A DNA stretch of 64,000 bases from Armillaria gallica (lineage: Eukaryota > Basidiomycota > Agaricomycetes > Agaricales > Physalacriaceae): contig JBANDB010000009.1 of the NCBI GenBank assembly GCA_037576215.1, positions 1,116,001 to 1,180,000 on the forward strand, read 5' to 3'. The translations under genes were made by a program, and so were the position numbers. Of this stretch, positions 1 through 12,034 are shown one piece after another; within the stretch, counting starts at the first letter, position 1; every line of letters begins with the position of its first letter. Below the pieces are notes generated by a model, which was not told the DNA's origin, searched no databases, and was given only the letters and a program-made list of their open reading frames with translations.

Positions 1-1624
1 GCGTCAGAGGTCCGTGCGGTGGTCAATGGGGCCTGTGAGGACTGGGGAGCGGATTAAGTAGCCGGGGATCAGAGAAAGGATGCCTTGAATATCCTTTTTA
101 TATAGACGCCCCACGGTCCCGCTATACGGTCGTCGAGGTGTTGCTCGTGAAGGTCATAAGCGAAAGCTGAAAGGAGCAAATTGATAAGCAAGGTGACAGT
201 GACGGCGGTGAATTGCTACCCGGGGCCGCATCGGCCTCTGCTCTTACACCACGACACCGCCCTTGCTCGCAGGGATTTTCTGATGCCATTGGAAGGAGGT
301 AAATCTTAACGCTGTGCTTGTAATGTCAGGATCTGACGCGACTTTTTTTGAACCAGTTTTCTATTTTGATTTCCTTGTGCTTTACCAGTATTCGTATTCT
401 CGAGTTAGAATGGGGCTATAATACGATTGCATCTACGAATCCGAGGAGACCTGCAAGGGTTTGTGCCGTGAGAAGAGTATGGACGTGCCAATTAGGCTTC
501 CCTGTTTGTAACGATAGACAGTCATCGGACTCCGCTACTCTTCCCAAGGCGACGGAGCGATCCTTGGCCTGCATCTGGTGCAAGGAATTGCCGAGGCGCT
601 GATTTCTGTGATGGTCCCGTCTATATCACCTATCGCAATGCAAGGATTTTTCTTTCGCTTCTCCTATCAGCAAGTGTAATCGGAGTTCCTAGGACGCTAC
701 TAGCAAGAACCCTCTTCAAGCTCCCTTTTCTCGGCCGCCGCGATAACTTTGTTTATATCAGCGGGCTGTCTCACATCGTCCCCAGTCTTTACAACGCATC
801 GACTACCGAACGGCCTTGCTCAGATGGATGCACGACGTCCTGCACGCTCTCATGCCCGAAAAAGATCGCGGCACCGGGAGCACTTGCTGCTGGTGTCTTT
901 AGAGTTATGGTCAGTCGCGTTCGGTTCTTTATCTTCGTGCTTCTGAATATTTGCAGGTCCCATCAACGTCTGATAATCGACGATCCTTTGACTATCTTCG
1001 GTGTCGCTGTAGGAGCTGCGCTCGTCCGTGCTCCCTCAAAAATGTGTATAATTATAGCTCCATGCATTCGCAACTCGGACGACTTATGCACGACTCCGAA
1101 TAGCTGAATCGTACGGTGATAAACTCTGCCCGCTCCCGTTTGCCTCCGTCACACAACCCTCTACAAGATCTATCCCGATAAGCGGTATTGGTACCGGAAC
1201 AAGGTCCCAATAAATGGTGTGTTGATGGAGCGACTCATTCGTATCTTTTTCTAACGTGCCTCAGGTCCAGCAAGACGAGCAGAATAGTTTCACGGCGGAG
1301 GTTGGTTCTATTCACCCCTCAGTTTGCGGTTTCTATTTCCAAACGTTCCTCTTAATACTCAATGTACAATCAGTGCCTGATCAATGTTTTGAATGATCGT
1401 TCACATGACTGTCGCTCTGTCATCAGATATGTATCGTCCGAGAGACTAAGGGAAGAACACGTTGAGGACACGAGTTACAGGCGTGATTGATGATATAATC
1501 CTTAGATTCTCTGACCCGGACGTCCATCTTCGAATCTATATTGGCAAGCTACATCCTTCATCTGCCTCGTAGTCCTTCTGACCAACGAATAGGTCTCAAT
1601 CCGTATCAACCTAAACATCAACTC
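1..1624. other. no confident gene; fragmentary coding-like stretches
   Basis: No complete gene could be assembled here. Short plus-strand stretches look protein-like: one around 560-680 has a hydrophobic run, and one around 755-890 reads YRTALLRWMHDVLHAL. A possible 64-bp intron (GTGTCT to TTTGCAG, about 893-957) would join the second stretch to the open frame ending at 1107. I do not recognise a family. This could be a decayed multi-exon gene or chance open frames. Confidence 0.25.
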
Positions 1625-3763
1625 ATGGATGCCATGCCCCTCAAGGCGCCAACACGTCCCGTACCTGCGAAATGCCCCTTCTTCTTCAAAGACGTACCTT
1701 GGCTCGGCGGAAAGCACGACGGACACCCACTAGTCCCAGTACAAGAATACCTAAAGATACGACGCCAGCCCACAGATGCGGAGGCACTCCTAGCCGACCT
1801 CACCGCCCTCCAATGCGTCTGTACCTTTGGGCTCCTCGAATCCCTCCTCGACCAAAAAGTTCTCGAAAAATACCTGCTATCTGACAACGGCGACGGGGAC
1901 ATCGTGATGACGGACAAAAAGATGGGCCTGCTCCTCCTCCTCTGGCTTGTCCGCGTCCAAAAGCTTAAAAGACGTGACCTGAGCCAGTGCCTTCAATGGG
2001 CGAGACGCGTAGAGTCGGCCTTGCAATGGACTCGGCACTTACTTTTAAAAGTGCTCGAAAGGGTTGCAACGGCCTCACTCCAGTCAATAAGCCACCAACT
2101 CCTTGCTCCGATATTCATCAACATGGCTTCTATCATAGAAATCGGGGAAACTTTTAAAGGGGCTTTCTACACATCCACGGGTGTGCAAGAAGTGATAAGC
2201 CGCTCATTTTCATTCGCGGATAGCTGTTTTCCCATCATTCGATATCAACTCCGTGAAGAGGGCTGGTGTTTACTAGCCTACGAACGCTTCTTCATTGGGT
2301 CGATGCTCCTTCAGGAGTTTGCTAGTACGCGTAAGCCTCCTGTGGCTCATGGTGATCAGTGTACTAGGGAAGCATGCGCTCGGAATACTATCGATATCTC
2401 CACCTATTCTAGGAAGCACACCGTAGAAACATGCTCCTGTCCTCATATCAGACCTCGTGAATCAGCAGTTTACGAGGTACTCCGAGCAGGCGCTGTACCA
2501 GCTGTCCGACTCCTACCGGATGGCGCACTACACGTCAGCAATAGTTCCGATACCCCGTATGTCGCCATCTCTCATGTTTGGGTGGATGGTCTAGGTAGTA
2601 CAGTCGAGGAAGGACTGCCCAGATGTCAAATCGAGCGGATAGCAAGCATGGTTACGGCAGTACTTCCCGGTGGGGCATTCTGGATGGATGGGCTTTGCAT
2701 CCCCATGGAGAGAAATCTGAGGAAGTGCGCCATCAAGCAAATGGCGCCGACATACGCAAATGCGGATGTGGTACTTGTGATCGATTCAGGCATCCGCTCG
2801 TGCTCCCTTTCTTCGCCTCTGGAAGACGTCGTTCTTCACATCATAACCTCTGGCTGGATGCAGCGCTTATGGACCCTGCAAGAAGGTCTCTTAGCTCGTA
2901 AGCTGATCTTCGAACTCTCCGATGGTTTCGTATCACTGGACGACCTTTTCCTTAAATCAGAGAGGGACTACTACTGCAATCCACTCATCCTCCAACTCCT
3001 CAAAGTTCTTGATTCCTTCAGGAGATTGGGAGAAGTCCGTCCGCAGTACCAGCCATCAATACCAGGAGCACGCTTGGATTTCGCAGAGGTAGTGCGGGCG
3101 CTAGTCGGGAGATGGACCAGCAGGCTCGAAGATGAAACCTTAGCTATATGCGGGTTGCTGAACGTTGACCCTTCTACTGTACTTGACGTCGAGCCTGCCG
3201 AGCGAATGAAGACATTCCTTCTTCAAGTCCAGTGCCTGCCTGACGCGATCATCTTCATGGAGTGCCCAAAGATGGATGAGCCTGGTTTCCGTTGGGCGCC
3301 CAAGTCCCTGATGCGGGCTGAAGCCCACTTGAGGAACAATCATAATGCTTTGTGCACGCCCGAGGGGTTGTATGCAGAGTACCATTGTGCTTGTTTTGCT
3401 CCAGTTACCATTCCTGCTGGGGAGGTCGTGTCCCTGTTTCTAAGCTTCGACGAACATGAGAAAATGGCCATTGGCAGCGACGCGCATGGGGTAGGAGGAC
3501 GTGATCATTCCTTCGTCTGCAATAGCGTGCTCTTCATTGATGCCCCAAGTCGGGGGGAAGCCACTATACTAGGTGTGATAGGATTGATGGATAGTGATAT
3601 GGCGACCCCTCAAGAGATAACAGATGTGAGATGTTTTGAGTATATGGAACGAACGTCGTTCATTTATAGGAGAGAGGCAGAGGTGAAGAAGCTCGTGACC
3701 GAGAAACTCGGAAGTATTTGCGTAGAGGCAAAATTGGAGAAACTCCGCGTCCGAGTGACATAG
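1625..3763 (+). CDS. HET-domain (heterokaryon-incompatibility-like) protein
   Basis: One long open frame of 712 aa from the ATG at 1625; an upstream in-frame TTG is not a credible start. Residues about 311-470 carry the basidiomycete HET-domain pattern: PYVAISHVW at 311-319, then a WMDGLCIPM segment, a run matching TYANADVVLVID, and WMQRLWTLQE from about 411. In ascomycetes HET domains trigger cell death after fusion of unlike hyphae; in mushrooms the family is large and mostly uncharacterised, so an allorecognition role is family inference. The N-terminal 300 residues are helical without a recognisable domain. The frame stops at 3763, but a possible phase-0 intron (GTAGAG at about 3722 to CTACAG at about 3780) would continue into GNEYGIFVGFGFG, a plausible HET-protein tail. 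The true C-terminus may therefore lie downstream. Confidence 0.8.
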   Translation: MDAMPLKAPTRPVPAKCPFFFKDVPWLGGKHDGHPLVPVQEYLKIRRQPTDAEALLADLTALQCVCTFGLLESLLDQKVLEKYLLSDNGDGDIVMTDKKMGLLLLLWLVRVQKLKRRDLSQCLQWARRVESALQWTRHLLLKVLERVATASLQSISHQLLAPIFINMASIIEIGETFKGAFYTSTGVQEVISRSFSFADSCFPIIRYQLREEGWCLLAYERFFIGSMLLQEFASTRKPPVAHGDQCTREACARNTIDISTYSRKHTVETCSCPHIRPRESAVYEVLRAGAVPAVRLLPDGALHVSNSSDTPYVAISHVWVDGLGSTVEEGLPRCQIERIASMVTAVLPGGAFWMDGLCIPMERNLRKCAIKQMAPTYANADVVLVIDSGIRSCSLSSPLEDVVLHIITSGWMQRLWTLQEGLLARKLIFELSDGFVSLDDLFLKSERDYYCNPLILQLLKVLDSFRRLGEVRPQYQPSIPGARLDFAEVVRALVGRWTSRLEDETLAICGLLNVDPSTVLDVEPAERMKTFLLQVQCLPDAIIFMECPKMDEPGFRWAPKSLMRAEAHLRNNHNALCTPEGLYAEYHCACFAPVTIPAGEVVSLFLSFDEHEKMAIGSDAHGVGGRDHSFVCNSVLFIDAPSRGEATILGVIGLMDSDMATPQEITDVRCFEYMERTSFIYRREAEVKKLVTEKLGSICVEAKLEKLRVRVT

Positions 3764-4617
3764 CTGTGTGTCGTCTACAGGGCAATGAATATGGAATATT
3801 CGTTGGATTTGGATTTGGTCGTTCTCCCGGGCTGTGTGAAGCCGCAGCGAGGAGCTTTGCTACTGGTGCCACATCCAAATTGTTGTTATGGCCCCCGGCC
3901 CGGTGTTCTCTTCAACCTATGACCTGCACGATTTGCCATGGTCGCGCTCTGTCGTCTGCGAAGTCAGCCTACTAGAGAGAGGCACCCAGCAAAGTTTTAT
4001 TACTGGTAATGCTTACGCCATAATTGCTAATTTCCCGGACAAGAATAGGTGTGTCGTGAACTTCTTGGAAAACTAAGACTCAATCTTTTGCTGCCGGCTG
4101 GTGCGGAATCGGAATATCCAAAACCAACTGGGCTGCTTGTGGACCCCTGCATCGTTGTTCAGTGATTTCGAAGCATGTCTTTGCTTCTAGTTCAAACGTA
4201 TGCGTCCGCTTATTTCGTCATTCCGTGATGTAAACGGATTCGGTTGTCGTGACTCGTCAATCGCCTCTTTTCAACAGTAGTGCTCTGATGTTACGCTTAT
4301 GGGGAGAATATTCGAAAGTCTGTCTTCTCTACAGTATTGTTGCTTTATATCTACTGAGTGATTCTTGTCTGAACTAGTCGACGGTCTACGTGGATTTCCG
4401 GGCAACTAGTCCGTTCAATTGATGCCATCAAGTAAACCGAACTTCCAACCCGCCCGATCTCTTAACCGCCAGGTTCTTTCCCCGCTTCTTTGGTGTGTAT
4501 GCTGTTTCATGCACTTTTGCGCTAGTCGCCTGCAGAATTATGATCCTAGCACCTTGCTGATTGTACGAGACATCATCTTGTAATTTCCGCTACTCTCGAA
4601 CTTGAAGTCTGTATGCG
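3764..4617. other. region after the HET gene: possible C-terminal exon, then nothing recognised
   Basis: 3781-3900 reads GNEYGIFVGFGFGR in one frame. 3888-4076 reads DLHDLPWSRSVVCEVSLLE in another frame. Both resemble tails of HET proteins but cannot be joined without a frameshift or an unseen intron. From 4077 to 4617 I see no gene or repeat. Confidence 0.3.
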
Positions 4618-4623
4618 TATAAG
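4618..4623 (+). promoter_or_regulatory. TATA-box candidate for the RlpA-like gene
   Basis: TATAAG lies 74 bp upstream of the ATG at 4692, a normal distance for a fungal TATA element. Confidence 0.4.
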
Positions 4624-4691
4624 AACGGGCGATATCATCTTTCCAGTATCATTCAAACAGCCATCAAACCTTTCAAATAGTCGACATACCA

Positions 4692-5153
4692 ATGGTGTTC
4701 TATCTCAAACAATCTGTTCTTGCTTCTCTGGCTTTGTCCTTTGGTATGGTCAAAGCATTGACCGGAGAAGGTATGTCTTCATTAGTTGTCATGATGGCGC
4801 TCTCGTTCTCACAAGAGCTTTCAGCTACCTGGTACACTCCCAACGGCGGCCTGGGAGCCTGTGGTGCTCCTTTACAGAATTTCGAACATATCGTCGCGCT
4901 CTCTAGCGACCAGTATGCCGAAGGCTCGAGTTGTGGGAGGCGTGTCCAAGTTTACTGTAAGTATGTCCCCCCCATCGGTCAGTTTTCAGACTGATAGAAC
5001 ACTCTCGCAGACAAAGGAAACTCTGTAGTCGCCACTGTCGGGGACCTCTGCCCTGGATGTGGGCCTAATGGTCTTGATCTCACTTCATCCGCGTTCGAGA
5101 AGCTTACAAGTCTTGATGATGGTCGCATTTTGGTGACTTGGCATTATGCGTAG
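4692..5153 (+). CDS. secreted RlpA-like double-psi beta-barrel protein
   Basis: Three exons: 4692-4770, 4816-4956 and 5011-5153, joining to a 120-aa protein. Intron 1 (45 bp) is GTATGT to ACAAG. Intron 2 (54 bp) is GTAAGT to TCGCAG with a CTGAT branch-like site. All phases agree. Residues 1-22 form a signal peptide with a hydrophobic core ending MVKA. The rest matches the small fungal RlpA-like/expansin-related fold: TWYTPNGGLGACG near the N-terminus, a central SSCGRRVQVYY, then GDLCPGCGPNGLDLTSSAFEKL. These proteins lack the cellulose-binding half of plant expansins and are secreted; proposed roles include wall loosening and effector activity, but no enzyme activity is assured. The gene appears intact. 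Confidence 0.88.
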
Positions 5154-5463
5154 ATTTCAGATCCGGCAACCGGTTATCTGGCAGTGAGCGTAGTGGTGAG
5201 AGTTTGGTTCCCTGCATTTTAATCTGCTACATTACCGTTGATTAATCTTCTTCTGTTACGCATTACTTCTGTTGACAATACGTGTCCGTATAATGATTTG
5301 ACTATCATCTTCATTGCTTTCAATTTTTGTACAACTCGCAACCCGTCGGTAGCATCGAACTGACCCTTGGGCGCTCGAAAATATTAAAATATCAAAGGAT
5401 TCACACTATGTCAACACACCAGCTCGATTGTTCCTATTATGGTATATCCCTTCCCATAATGCT
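5154..5463. other. intergenic, nothing recognised
   Basis: 310 bp between the convergent RlpA-like gene and the F-box-family pseudogene. It is A/T-rich toward 5380 and I see no gene or repeat. Confidence 0.5.
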
Positions 5464-6570
5464 TCACTCAATACCATGACCCATCCACAAATTTCCCCGT
5501 GTTGGCCATGACGAGGGTAAGAATTCTGTCGCCGCGTCGTTCTTAAAATATTCCACCTCCGCAATAGCGTCAATGATCTCGTCGAAGCCTTCATTGAAGA
5601 TATTGTCAATCAAAGACTGTGAACTGGGATTCAGGCTCGACTTGTGACTTGGCGACCTCCTGCGAAGGTTGTTATGTGAGCGACCGCGGGTTCGAGGGTG
5701 TCTCCGATCCCCATCGACAGGTTCTGTCTCGGGAAAGAGACGGTTAATCCTCAGCTTTCGGAAAGGACTTCCTCTCAGAGAGCGACGTTCTGCCAGATCA
5801 TTGACGTATATATGATATATATCACTGGCTTCCGGGCCGCCCTCGATAGACAGCACCCTTAATAGAGGACAGACGGTGTCCATACTATCTTCGGGGTACA
5901 ATACCCTGAGAAGATCCGCAGAGGCATTCCGGAGTCGCAATTCTGCAACACTGGGAAAGCATCGAAACAATGTTTTCCATGCCATATGTTTCCAAGGACG
6001 CCGCGGTCGGGTGCTCGTATCGATGCATAATATTTGGATGTCCCTGACTTGGTCAAGGACAGCTATACGATTAACCTGGAGGCTGTACGTGATCTCAGAG
6101 GTATACAGCAGCCCATCAACGAGGGCGACCACGTACTCTGAGTTTCTGTCATCATTGGTCTTCGTGAAGGAAAACCGCCATTCTGTAACCTTAGTCAGGT
6201 CGGCTGCAAAGGCGGACACAAGGTTAGATATGTCACAGCTTTCGTCCGGCGACCAATATTCTATGCCCCAAAGATAAAATGCGGTCTGAGATAATATCAG
6301 ATGTGAAATCAACCGAGTGATATGGGGCACAGCTGCCGATTTAAAGTATCCCCACTGAAAGGTGTGGAGATTTTCAAGCTGCACTATGCGATCATTGGGC
6401 AGTTCTCAAACGTCACTGCTACTCCAGCGCATGGGACCAGCATCGAAAAGGATCAAGTCCTCCAGCAACGGACACCCTTCCGAAAAATCAAGGAATTCGG
6501 AAGTGGAAATTTGGAAAATTTAAGACACCTACTTTTGAGTGATCCTATACTTCAAGGCCTCAAGTAGCCG
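5464..6570 (-). pseudogene. F-box/LRR-family protein, truncated and disrupted
   Basis: The minus-strand frame 6384-5464 (306 codons) aligns along its length with the C-terminal half of the intact F-box gene at 21703-23512. Shared landmarks are the ITEWR/VTEWRFS segment, a CPLLR(V/S)LSIEGGP block and a final FLPSSWP. Upstream, homology continues through SEFLDFSEGCPLLEDL but is broken by an in-frame TGA at 6406-6408 and further stops near 6520-6530. The N-terminal F-box itself is not found. This is a decaying paralogue, unlikely to make a full product. It could still express the 306-codon C-terminal part, for which no function is known. Confidence 0.75.
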
Positions 6571-6998
6571 TTTCGTCGGGATATGAGCCCCATTAGATGG
6601 CATACTGAGCGTAAGTATTCGGATGCAAACAGAACGTTCAAAGGATACAAGATGCGGCGGTTAAGAGGTTGGCCTCAGGCTTCGGCGAACTCTGTCCGCG
6701 TTGATCCTGTCAAAAAATTACAAGCTAGACAGTCTCACGGTTTCGTAGAGGAAGGAGTGAAAGGTATCGAAATCAGGATGGCTGAAAGATGGCGGTTGGT
6801 TGATAAAGATAAACAGCCGGATATGGCAACTGGATTGCCTATTTTAATCGTTCGACTACACAGAAGATCAAAGAAAGCCAACGTAGAAAAGTACCCATTA
6901 TCGAGATATAGATGAGATGATAACGATACATCTTTTTGTAACACCGGACTCCGGAGGTGTGGTTTGGTTGTGGTATCTTATTATATATGCCTGTAATG
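6571..6998. other. decayed F-box-gene upstream part and intergenic sequence
   Basis: 6571-6640 on the minus strand still shows weak similarity to the leucine-rich middle of the F-box paralogue, with stops. Beyond that I see nothing. Confidence 0.3.
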
Positions 6999-8431
6999 CT
7001 AATAAAAAACTGAAGACCTCCTGGAGGGTGCGAGCGAGTTCCCCGGGATCGAACGACTGATGTTGGGGAACACACTTTCACCTCCGCTCCCAGGAGAAGG
7101 AAGTGGAGACCTGTATCCAAGTGCCCGTGCCAAATCCAGCTGACTCTTCAAGTACTCGATATGATCCTGCATCTTCGCAACGTGCTCAGGCAGGTCATAT
7201 TCATAAGACATTATTGAGCGTTCTTCCTGTAGGGAATCCCTCAAGTTCTTTACGAATTCATGCATTCCCCTCAGGCTGTTCCTAGTTGGCGGGTATAAAA
7301 CAGCACGATTTCGGGGGATGCGAGGGGACTGGGGTACCTCTGACTCGGGGATGTAAGAAGAGGAGGAGGTTGAGTATTCCGTGGCCTCATGACTGAGTGA
7401 GTACGTGTAAGGCTGAGACTCGGTAGAGGAGTGTGGAAAACCACGCAAAGAACACGCTGTATCTGTCGCAAGCTCGTACACCCCCCTTGGTCTGCTTCCG
7501 GATTGTGATTGTATCGCAGCACCATTTTTTTGGTTACGACGAAACTGTGATGATTCATCGGAGTTGCAAGGGGGAGGTGAAGGAGGATGTGAGATTGAAC
7601 GTTCAATGACTTGAAAACCGGGTGTGTAGGGCTGAGAGTCGCTTCCAGAGGATACGGGCTCGGTAAGAATTTCCGGTGTTTTGAAGCGAGGTACATCAAC
7701 ATGAGATTCTGATGTCCCCCAAATGGAGCTGCGACTGTCTCTCGGAGATATATTACTCACGGACCACCTTCGCTTGTCAATGCAGAGATATATGGATATT
7801 ATCACTACAGAGACAATCGAGAGGGCGGCAAGAGCCGCGGAAATGATCAAAATAAGATCCGAAGTATGAGCACTTCCGAATATGCCACTGTTCATGATGA
7901 GCTACTTGTCAGGGCACCAGGTAGAACACAACACACCGCTCCGAGTCACCTGCCGGAGGAGGTGTTGAATCCCGCTTTTGAACTTCAGAACTGAAGGACT
8001 CTCCGATGTCGAAGATGTCACTTTGAGAGAAGGATGACCCTGCGTCTAATTGTAGTCTAATCAATAAGCACGTTATACTGACGCCGAACATATTCATAAT
8101 CATGACGAACTCACTTAGAGTCCAGGAAGGCCATGACGGAGTAATTGCTTTGAAAGAAATCAGTGGTAACTATTAACGACGAAAGTGATACTGACCCAAT
8201 ATCAGCGAATGATGTATAAAACACGATGTCCTTCGTAAAATGGGTGACAGTTGTTGAGAAATTCGACGCATCTAACCGACCCTCGTGACTCAGAAAGGTC
8301 CGTAGAAAGAAGCTCGTCGGATCGTTGTCAGAATGCAAAAGATAGATCGATGCAGTCGTCCCAACGAGTAATCCGCCTGGAACAGCAATGCGGAGTGCTA
8401 GAGATAAGCAGGAGAGCTCAAAGAGCATCAT
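6999..8431 (-). CDS. single-pass membrane protein with Ser/Pro-rich cytoplasmic tail
   Basis: Three exons on the minus strand: 8431-8115, 8056-7937 and 7887-6999, joining to 441 aa. Intron 1 (58 bp) is GTGAGT to GATTAG. Intron 2 (49 bp) is GTGTGT to GAACAG with a CTGAC branch site. Phases match at both junctions. The proposed start gives a hydrophobic N-terminus that could act as a signal peptide. It is followed by a short ectodomain of about 120 residues with possible N-glycosylation sites (NFST, NYSV), one strong transmembrane helix (LILIISAALAALSIVSVV, about residues 156-181), a positive stop (KRRWS) and a 250-residue Ser/Pro/Tyr-rich tail with a short coiled coil near the end. This architecture is common among uncharacterised mushroom surface proteins. 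The 5' end is the least certain part. Confidence 0.6.
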
Positions 8432-10981
8432 GCTGATAGTCGCACAAGGCAATGAGTAATCGGCTGCAACACATATATGCGACTCACAATATAAATAAAC
8501 AAGACATCTAGATAGTCCGTCTAAAAGAGCGAGGTATGAAAGGATTGTGAGGCGACAAATGATTGTCAGGGGAAGCCGGGAGAGGATCCAGGAAGAGGTC
8601 GATGGACAAGGGAAACAAGGGCACCCAATAATGTCCCCGATGTGATAACAGAGGTACTTGTAGGGTACAGCAAAGCAACCAAGGATCACATCTCATCTAT
8701 CGACATAGTAGTGGCTGGTCAAAGAGAACACTTATAGATATCATCTGAGCAGCGTCGCAATAGTTGCTTGCCGGATCTGCCAACACAGGGAACTGCACAG
8801 CCATGAATGTTGACTTGTAAAGGGAAGTGTGCGATACGACTACATCTTCTTGGAACACAAGGCGCATCACCTTGCGCACAAATATATCATATATCTGAAA
8901 AGAACCCCGGCATTTGCGTCGGGAGCTCTGCAGTATGCGGGGTGGCCCTCGAGTTTTGTTGCCGTTGGCAGCCCGGTAACGAGGATATCAGCAACGCTGA
9001 TAACATCGCTAACAAAACGATGAATTCGGGCTGCCTATTGATCTTCCGACCTTCTACTTCAGCATGGGAAGTCGTGATCAACAAGCAATCAAAAACGAGG
9101 TCGCCATGTGCTGTCAACACAACGGAGATGAGCTTTCTGCGTTGTTCCGTCAGGGAATACAGTCTACAGAGGAAGTCGACAACAAGTCTACGCTGATGAT
9201 GGAGGACGCGGCAGAGTGAGAGGGCTGACTTGGTCATTGGTCAAATCGGAGGACTGCAGTGGCGAAGGGATACGTTCCCTTTATCCAAGTGGTTGAGATG
9301 AGACATGTAACTCGGAGTAACCTCGATCTGCTGATGCAAACGCACAAATGTGCATCGCCACTTTTAAAAAGAATACAACCGTTGTCACAAGGTGGATTTA
9401 ATGCGCGGTCAACTTCAAGAAGCTTTCAGACCGCTTGAGCCGGGTGCGCGATAGTTCCTGCTGCTTCGAAAATTATAAAATCTGAAGATCTGAGTTGAGA
9501 TGAGACGAAAATGTACTATACTTAACTGAATATGTAAGCATGCATCCCGACTCTACATAAGTCTAGGTGTCCTCGATTACTCTAGCCGGGTCGCCGAGCT
9601 CGTCTTCGTCCACATTTAAAGGTCCGTGCTAGGATTGTGAGAACGCAGCAGAGCCTATCGAATATGATGAGTTCAAAACAAACGCAAGAGATCATAGAGA
9701 TCTACAGTTGAACGAAAATCACAGGCGTCAAACCATGAACCAAAGCAGCCGGAAATAGCGGTCCTTCTCAAGCGATATCAGGATGGGGCACACAGAAAGA
9801 CACAACGGATGGCGACCTTATCTTCGTCCTCGTCATCAGATATACTCTTGGTTTAATTTAGACATTGTGAACAGCCCCTTCCAGGAGGAAGAGAATGACA
9901 CTTACACAAGGTCCTTGAGGTTTACCTGAACACTATGGGTAGATCCATCAGGAAGTTACTATGCATGAAATCTTGGAGATTTACAGGTTACAGTGATGCT
10001 TGATTTTCGATATGGTAAAGAATCGGTGATCCGATAGGGGGCAGACGCTACAGAATCCGCTCTGAGGGACGAAGTTTCCGTCGGAAGCATGTCCACAGTA
10101 TGCGGTGGACGTTTAACTAGGGGATTTTATCGAGCTCGGTCCAACGTCACCAAACACTGGGAAAAAACCGAGGTCGGTAGTACAAAGACTCGCTTGGCCC
10201 TTAGGCTTGGCGTAGACATTCTGTATTAGTCGTGACGCCACAACGCGTTGTCGTCGTGGCCTCGCGCGAGATGAGATCCTTGTGAATAGGAGCGACAACA
10301 GGCGCCGTCTTTGTTGATGTCAGCACGGCAATTTCCGTTCAGACGGATTACGGGCCGAATCGTTACTCCACCCTCGACAAAAGACGATCTCGGTTATATT
10401 GGTACTCACCACGAACTCAGTTCGTGTAATACGGCCCAAGTGCTGCGTTGATGTTGCCGCAGATTTCAATCATCCACTTAGCGCTAAACCTTCCTTCATA
10501 ATCACATCAAATTCGGCGACTTACTCCAGGCAATTGTGAACCGATCGAAGAAGGCCAATAATATGCGCAATCATCTTGATAAGTTTGTAGTATGCCCGGA
10601 GTTGCTACCCTTGATGCGGAATGTCTGGTGAGCCGGCCTAGCGTGGCCTTCTTCTTCATTTCGCGGCTGCGTCTTCTGTTGGACCTCTTTTCTGATTACG
10701 CCCGGAGTCTTGTTGCTCTTTTGCCTTCCTTTTCGAAAATCTGTAAAGTATCCAAGCAGGAACACGTGTACTGTCTATTCTTCAGCATCTCTGCCTCGGT
10801 GCGACGACTCTATGGCTATTATCAATAACGGCGGCCAATTATCAGGCAAGATCTGTTTTGTGGTCTCCTCAAGACATAGATGCTTCTCGAAGCAGCCGGG
10901 CGGCTATCAGGGTGCCATTCCGTTCCTTGAAACTGCTTATATACGGCATCTGGGGTACTCCCTCATTCCGATACCCTCCAG
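8432..10981. other. no confident gene; one minus-strand open frame near 8.9-9.2 kb
   Basis: 8887-9237 on the minus strand is open for 116 codons with one hydrophobic run (EFIVLLAMLSALLISSLPG). I cannot connect it to a family or to the gene at 6999-8431. From 9240 to 10981 I see no coding pattern, repeat or RNA gene. Confidence 0.3.
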
Positions 10982-12034
10982 ATGACTTCCTTTGACTTCG
11001 ACGTTGTTTCTCCCGCTGACCTGACGGGTACATCCTTCAATAAATGGGACATCGATGTTTGCGACAAATAACCGTCTTCTCTCAGTTACTCAGCTAGACG
11101 AGACCGTTGCGGTTACTGTTAGAGCCTATGATTCCAGTAGGTTACAAGCTTGTGACAATTGGTGTCGAATGTTTGAAGTGCGTGACTTCCCTTTCAGATC
11201 CTTCTATTCGTGCTATGGCTGGTAGAAACAAGGCTCTTCACGATCCTTTGTTAAGAGCTGTAACTCGTGCGCTAGTCTTAGAGGGCAATATATGGCCCGC
11301 CGTTTAAAATGGCAGGATTGTTGGCGTTCTTGGAGGCCTTGGACCTGGGAAATTCCTTTGGGCAACGTCAATTTACATTTTCAAACCCATCTATTGAATA
11401 TTTGTTGATTGATGTATGCTGCATATCTAGGGAAGGACAGCGCGCCTTAGGGTTTGACAGTGTCTATGCTAGCCTATCGGAAGAAACAAAGGATTGGTGG
11501 CAGAACATCGTACGTATAAGATGCCGAGCGTAACTTGGTATAAACTGAAGATTCACGTTTGCACAGTATGGGCCGCAGATCAAAGAATTTATGGACAACG
11601 CTCTAGGGAAGACTGTATGTGCATCGCTGTCTGAGCCCTTGACCTACTCGATTGACGACAATTTAAAGGCGAACCTCGACGGATGGATGATACCTCTTCT
11701 GGCAGTTGATCTTCCATGCCAACGCCGCGGAATTGCGACGGCCATGTTTGAAAAAATGACTATTCAGGTAGCTCATAATACCACAAACGACCTTTCTTTC
11801 CGGACTTATCAAATCCCTTCAGGCGATCCAAGACAAAGCAGTCATGGTCGTTGGTGCAGATAGCGATCTTAATGTGAGCGGAGCCATTCTGTCCGTGGAA
11901 GCACGTGCCGTGACAAATATCTTCAGGTTCGCATTTACGAGAGTTTCGGTTTCAAAGTTAAGGGCAGGACCGTTCTTGCGAGTTCTGTGAAGGGAGAAAG
12001 CTATCCGCTTTTCGCGTTGCAGAAGACTCCCTGA
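10982..12034 (+). pseudogene. GNAT-family N-acetyltransferase with one in-frame stop
   Basis: Seven exons join in phase: 10982-11027, 11086-11136, 11198-11366, 11431-11509, 11567-11767, 11823-11873 and 11927-12034 (234 codons plus stop). All introns are 53-64 bp with GT..AG ends. The product has the fungal GNAT pattern: GRIVGVLGGLGPGKF, the ETKDWWQNIYGPQ segment, the acetyl-CoA-binding VDLPCQRRGIATAMFEKM, and the C-terminal RIYESFGFKVKGRTVL. Codon 69 is TAA (11305-11307), between EGNIWPAV and NGRIVGV, where the alignment is otherwise gapless and no intron can remove it. Otherwise every exon and splice site is intact, so this is a very recent pseudogene, a null allele or a sequence error. Substrate unknown. 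Confidence 0.8.

Noticed and set aside
8887..9237. N-terminal exon of the membrane protein at 6999-8431
   Set aside because: No splice combination gave a consistent frame, and the downstream ATG at 8431 already supplies a plausible signal sequence.
10113..10298. 61-codon minus-strand frame
   Set aside because: No homology pattern, no splice context, and length expected by chance.
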